This document shows, in pieces, positions 6,015 through 8,664 of a stretch of DNA of 8,664 bases. The translations under genes were made by a program, and so were the position numbers. The stretch's first letter is position 1; every line of letters starts with the position of its first letter. Below the pieces are notes generated by a model, which saw nothing but the letters and a program-made list of their open reading frames with translations, had not been told where the DNA came from and did no database searches. This DNA is from Deferribacteres bacterium (GTDB lineage: Bacteria; Nitrospirota; Thermodesulfovibrionia; UBA6902): NCBI GenBank assembly GCA_030598625.1, contig JAUVPO010000069.1, positions 1 to 8,664 on the forward strand. Direction: 5' to 3'.

Positions 6015-7388
6015 TTATTTTGATGGTATGAGTTTTTTGTCTACTTTGCTGAGCCGGTTGTAGAGCGCCTTTCTTGTTATGCCAAGAGCCTTTGCCGCCT
6101 TTGACTTATTTCCTTTGAATGCCCTTAGCGCGCGTATTATCGTCTCCATCTCCTGTTCTCTAAGAGGCATTAAAGCCTCGGCGCCGGCAGACTCACTTTT
6201 AGCGGCCTTTTTGAGTTCATTAGGAATATCCCTTATACCTATAACCTCTCCCCTCACAAGGACAACCGCCCTTTCCAGGACATTCTCAAGCTCTCTCAAA
6301 TTCCCGGGCCATGAGAAATTATAAAAAAATTTCATTACCTCCGGGGATACGGAATTAACGCGTTTGTGTTCACGCTGTGAAAACTTATCTATAAAATGCG
6401 CCACTAAAAGGGGAATATCGCTCTTCCTTTCCCTTAGGGGCGGCAGTTTAATCTGTACCACATTCAACCGGTAGTAAAGGTCCGCCCTGAAATTCTTCGA
6501 CTGGACCTCTTTTGCCAGATCACGATTTGTTGATGCAATCAGCCGGATATCAATTTTCGTCTTTTTGTTTCCGCCGACACGCTCTATCTCCCTTTCCTGG
6601 ATCGCCCTTAATAATTTCGACTGCAGCGACAGTTCCAGTTCACCGATTTCATCAAGGAACAGTGTGCCCGTATCAGCTTCTTCAAACTTTCCGATCCTTC
6701 TTGAGACCGCGCCCGTAAACGCGCCCCGTTCATAGCCGAAGAACTCAGCCTCGAGAAGCTCGTGGGGCACGGCAGCGCAGTTGACCGGAACAAACGGCCT
6801 GTAATGTCTGTTGCTTGTGTAATGAATCGCGTTAGCCAGGACCTCTTTCCCTGTTCCCGTCTCACCCGCTATAAGAACGCTTATGGATGAATCTTTTATA
6901 GTCTCAACGGTCCTGAACACATCTTCCATGCCCGGACTTTTACCAATAATACCGGACAGTCTGTATGTGGATTCAAGCTGGTTCCTGAGATTGCTTATTT
7001 CACTTTTAAGTTTTTTCTGCTCAACGGCCTTTGCCAGTATCGCCTTGAGCTTAACATAGTCAGGGGGTTTGATAAAATAGAAAAAGGCGCCTTCTTTCAC
7101 TGCAGTGACCGCGGAGTCAACTGTGCCGAATGCCGTCAGGAAAATAACAGGGATATCCGGGTAATTTGATTGCAAATGGTTAAAGAGATATAAACCGTCC
7201 TTGCCGGGCATCCTGAGGTCCGTAATAACCGCGTCAATATCTTCTCTGGAAACGATTTCTTTGGCCATGTCAGCCCCGTCCGCCAGATGAGTATTGTACG
7301 GATATTCCCTGAGTATCGCAGATAAAACTTTCAGCGCGTTCGGTTCGTCATCAACTAAAAGGATGTTGGGGCTACTCTGATTGTCCAC
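6015..7388 (-). CDS. Sigma-54-dependent response regulator (NtrC family)
   Basis: A complete three-domain activator of 457 residues. Receiver (about 7-122): acidic pair Asp13/Asp14, phospho-acceptor Asp57 (AVITDLRMP), Thr85 (FLTAFG) and Lys107 (FIKP). AAA+ sigma-54 interaction domain (about 146-380): Walker A GETGTGKE (175-182), the sigma-54-contacting GAFTGA loop (222-227), Walker B GTLFLDE (241-247) and the FRADLYYRLNV arginine region (300-310). C-terminal Fis-type helix-turn-helix (about 411-446, KSKAAKALGITRKALYNRL). Everything needed for phosphorylation-controlled, ATP-driven opening of sigma-54 promoters is intact. The GTG start (7388-7386) follows GGTGG with 6-nt spacing, and the gene overlaps the kinase gene by 17 bp, so the two are a coupled kinase-regulator pair. 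The likely target is the -24/-12 promoter at 5684-5669. It holds the PrsR position of PEP-CTERM loci, but its receiver reads like generic NtrC/AtoC proteins, so I give no symbol. Confidence 0.95.
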   Translation of the reverse strand: MDNQSSPNILLVDDEPNALKVLSAILREYPYNTHLADGADMAKEIVSREDIDAVITDLRMPGKDGLYLFNHLQSNYPDIPVIFLTAFGTVDSAVTAVKEGAFFYFIKPPDYVKLKAILAKAVEQKKLKSEISNLRNQLESTYRLSGIIGKSPGMEDVFRTVETIKDSSISVLIAGETGTGKEVLANAIHYTSNRHYRPFVPVNCAAVPHELLEAEFFGYERGAFTGAVSRRIGKFEEADTGTLFLDEIGELELSLQSKLLRAIQEREIERVGGNKKTKIDIRLIASTNRDLAKEVQSKNFRADLYYRLNVVQIKLPPLRERKSDIPLLVAHFIDKFSQREHKRVNSVSPEVMKFFYNFSWPGNLRELENVLERAVVLVRGEVIGIRDIPNELKKAAKSESAGAEALMPLREQEMETIIRALRAFKGNKSKAAKALGITRKALYNRLSKVDKKLIPSK

Positions 7389-8391
7389 TATTTTCCACCG
7401 GCAACAGGATCTTAAACGTCGTTCCCCTGTCTCTCGCGCTTTCCCATAACAATTTTCCTTTGTGGGACCTTACGACCTCGCGGGACAGGAAAATCCCGAA
7501 ACCTTTATCATTTCTTTCCGGGTTATCAGAAAGCTCGCCGAGCCCGCGCATCTCTTCTTCAGGAATGCCTTTGCCCGTATCTGATATCTCCGCCACGATA
7601 TAATCAATGTTATTTTCCCATTTCAGAGAAGTCTTTATATTAAGCGTTCCGCCGTCCGGCATTGCCTCAAAGGCATTATTTATTATGTTGAACAAGGCAT
7701 GTTCTATCTGAAACGGGTCTGCGTGCATCACGGGCAAAACCGAAAAGTTATGCGAAATCCTGACACCCTGTATCTCTGCGCGCGGTTTAATCATTGCAAC
7801 GATTGACTTAAGGATATCATTGAGATTTACACGGCTGGATTTTGTATCCCGGCTTGCAGCGCTAAGGAAATTGGATATGAAGCCGTCAAGTTTATCTATC
7901 TCGTCATTAATTATCGTGCTGAATTCAATAAGTGTCGGCTCATGTCCGTATTTTTCGCTTAAATAAACAACCGCGCCTTTTATGGCGTTCAACGGATTTC
8001 TGATGCCATGCGCGATAGATGAAGCCACTTTTCCAACCGCAACCATCTTTTCATAATCGGAGAGCTTTTTGATAAGCGGACAATTCCCCGAAATATTGCT
8101 TAATAAAACAAACACCTCGTCAACCTTTTTCTTCTTATCTCTTAGCGGAATTATCTGTACATCAGCGGAAAAATCCGTTCCCATAAAGCAGTTGTTTTTA
8201 AAGTTTTTTATGCGACTCTTCCTGCCGCTGCGAAAGGCAAGGGCTATTTTATCATGCAATAAAGGAAAAATTTTGTTTATTTTGATACCAAGAACACTTT
8301 CCGCCGATCTATGGCTTAATCTCTCCATATTTGAACCCCATGATTTTATGCTCAGGGTCCTGTCAACAGAGAAATCATACTTTCCCGTCAT
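7372..8391 (-). CDS. Soluble PAS-domain sensor histidine kinase (NtrB-like)
   Basis: A protein of 339 residues with no membrane segment or signal peptide, so a cytoplasmic sensor is expected. Residues about 5-100 look like a PAS domain (FSVDRTLSIKSWGSNMERLS...VLGIKINKIFP). The dimerisation/phosphoacceptor domain carries the H-box SIAHGIRNPLNAIKG with His128. The ATP-binding domain has the N-box FNIINNAFEAMPDGG (around 234-248) and the G1 box DTGKG (271-275). The F-box is not recognisable, and the G2 box reads KGFGIFLS (296-303) rather than GTGLGL, so this part has diverged. The frame extends to a GTG at 8442, but its GAGGAG is only 1 nt away; I prefer ATG 8391-8389 with AAAGGA about 6 nt upstream (8394-8392 is also possible). 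It overlaps the response regulator gene by 17 bp and is its probable phosphodonor. The signal sensed is unknown. Classical PrsK kinases of PEP-CTERM loci are much larger membrane proteins. Confidence 0.9.
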   Translation of the reverse strand: MTGKYDFSVDRTLSIKSWGSNMERLSHRSAESVLGIKINKIFPLLHDKIALAFRSGRKSRIKNFKNNCFMGTDFSADVQIIPLRDKKKKVDEVFVLLSNISGNCPLIKKLSDYEKMVAVGKVASSIAHGIRNPLNAIKGAVVYLSEKYGHEPTLIEFSTIINDEIDKLDGFISNFLSAASRDTKSSRVNLNDILKSIVAMIKPRAEIQGVRISHNFSVLPVMHADPFQIEHALFNIINNAFEAMPDGGTLNIKTSLKWENNIDYIVAEISDTGKGIPEEEMRGLGELSDNPERNDKGFGIFLSREVVRSHKGKLLWESARDRGTTFKILLPVENSGQSE

Positions 8392-8394
8392 CAT

Positions 8395-8558
8395 CTTTCC
8401 TTTGTCAAGTTTAATTGATTTAGCCGGCAGAGCCTCCAACACTCCTCTACGCTACTACAACGATGTCATTCCCGCTCCATTTCAAAGTACGGGGAAGGAG
8501 GGGACAATAACATTAAAGCTACTTACGAGACAGTACAGTAGAAACAGATATGAGTTAT
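8395..8558. other. Gap upstream of the histidine kinase
   Basis: 164 bp between the partial upstream gene and the chosen kinase start. The last part (8395-8442) is in frame with the kinase and would be coding if a GTG/TTG start is used. I see no clear -35/-10 pair, no -24/-12 match and no terminator hairpin, so the kinase could be co-transcribed with the upstream gene or use a promoter I cannot recognise. Confidence 0.4.
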
Positions 8559-8664
8559 CTACAAGCCTTTGGTAAACTCTTTATATATTTCTACATTCTT
8601 GCTTAAAACTTCCTGTTCTATCTGTTCTATCACCCCTAAATAAGGCGTCCGGATGCCGTGATAA
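8559..8664 (-). CDS. C-terminal end of an unrecognised gene (cut by window edge)
   Basis: An open frame enters from the right edge (first full codon at 8663-8661) and ends at TAG 8561-8559. It gives 34 residues: YHGIRTPYLG followed by a charged, probably helical tail (VIEQIEQEVLSKNVEIYKEF, then TKGL). The regular acidic/hydrophobic/lysine pattern looks like a real coding end rather than random sequence, but 34 codons is short enough to be open by chance. It lies about 170 bp upstream of the kinase start on the same strand. I do not recognise the family. Confidence 0.5.
   Translation of the reverse strand, partial: YHGIRTPYLGVIEQIEQEVLSKNVEIYKEFTKGL

Noticed and set aside
6608..6865. 85-codon minus-strand frame inside the response regulator
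   Set aside because: Out-of-frame reading of the AAA+ domain; Arg/Ser-rich shadow.
8392..8442. Kinase start at GTG 8442
   Set aside because: GAGGAG is only 1 nt from the GTG, too close to work well; the ATG at 8391 has better spacing. Not fully excluded.
8069..8575. 168-codon open frame on the plus strand
   Set aside because: Antisense to the kinase gene, whose PAS and kinase motifs are unmistakable; the translated sequence shows no domain-like pattern.

Overview
All recognisable genes in this window lie on the minus strand, so it reads from the high-coordinate end to the low-coordinate end. It is the regulatory and early export part of an exopolysaccharide (EPS) locus of the type found with exosortase/PEP-CTERM (XrtA) systems. 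Lipoprotein signals, a Wza-type outer-membrane exporter, a Wzz-type chain-length protein and an NtrC-type sigma-54 activator indicate a diderm bacterium. The gene style (fairly AT-rich, Lys/Ile-rich proteins, GTG and TTG starts) would fit Nitrospirota or a deltaproteobacterial lineage, but this placement is a guess.

Layout in transcription order: (1) the last 34 codons of an unrecognised gene (8664-8559); (2) a soluble PAS-type histidine kinase (8391-7372) whose 3' end overlaps by 17 bp (3) a complete sigma-54-dependent response regulator (7388-6015); (4) a weak hairpin that may be a terminator, then about 330 bp of AT-rich non-coding DNA with a dense cluster of TTGTA/TACAA half-sites; (5) a good -24/-12 (sigma-54) promoter match at 5684-5669, only a few bases upstream of (6) a small stand-alone receiver protein that has lost its phospho-acceptor aspartate (5652-5272); (7) a 919-residue TPR lipoprotein resembling PrsT (5279-2520, TTG start); (8) a polyprenyl-phosphate sugar-1-phosphate transferase (2523-1138); (9) a Wza-type polysaccharide export protein with two SLBB domains (1100-297); (10) the first 85 codons of a Wzz-type chain-length determinant (256 to the window edge).

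Genes 6 to 10 are tightly packed (8-bp overlap, ATGA overlap, gaps of 37 and 40 bp) and probably form one operon. A coherent model is that the kinase phosphorylates the sigma-54 activator, which then switches on the EPS operon from the -24/-12 promoter. The sugar transferase would load the first sugar phosphate on undecaprenyl phosphate, Wzz would set chain length, Wza would export the polymer, and the TPR lipoprotein would act as a periplasmic or outer-membrane scaffold. No exosortase, PEP-CTERM substrate, RNA gene, mobile element or CRISPR array is visible here. The most unusual points are the phospho-dead receiver at the head of the EPS operon, the almost leaderless sigma-54 transcript predicted for it, and the half-site cluster upstream.
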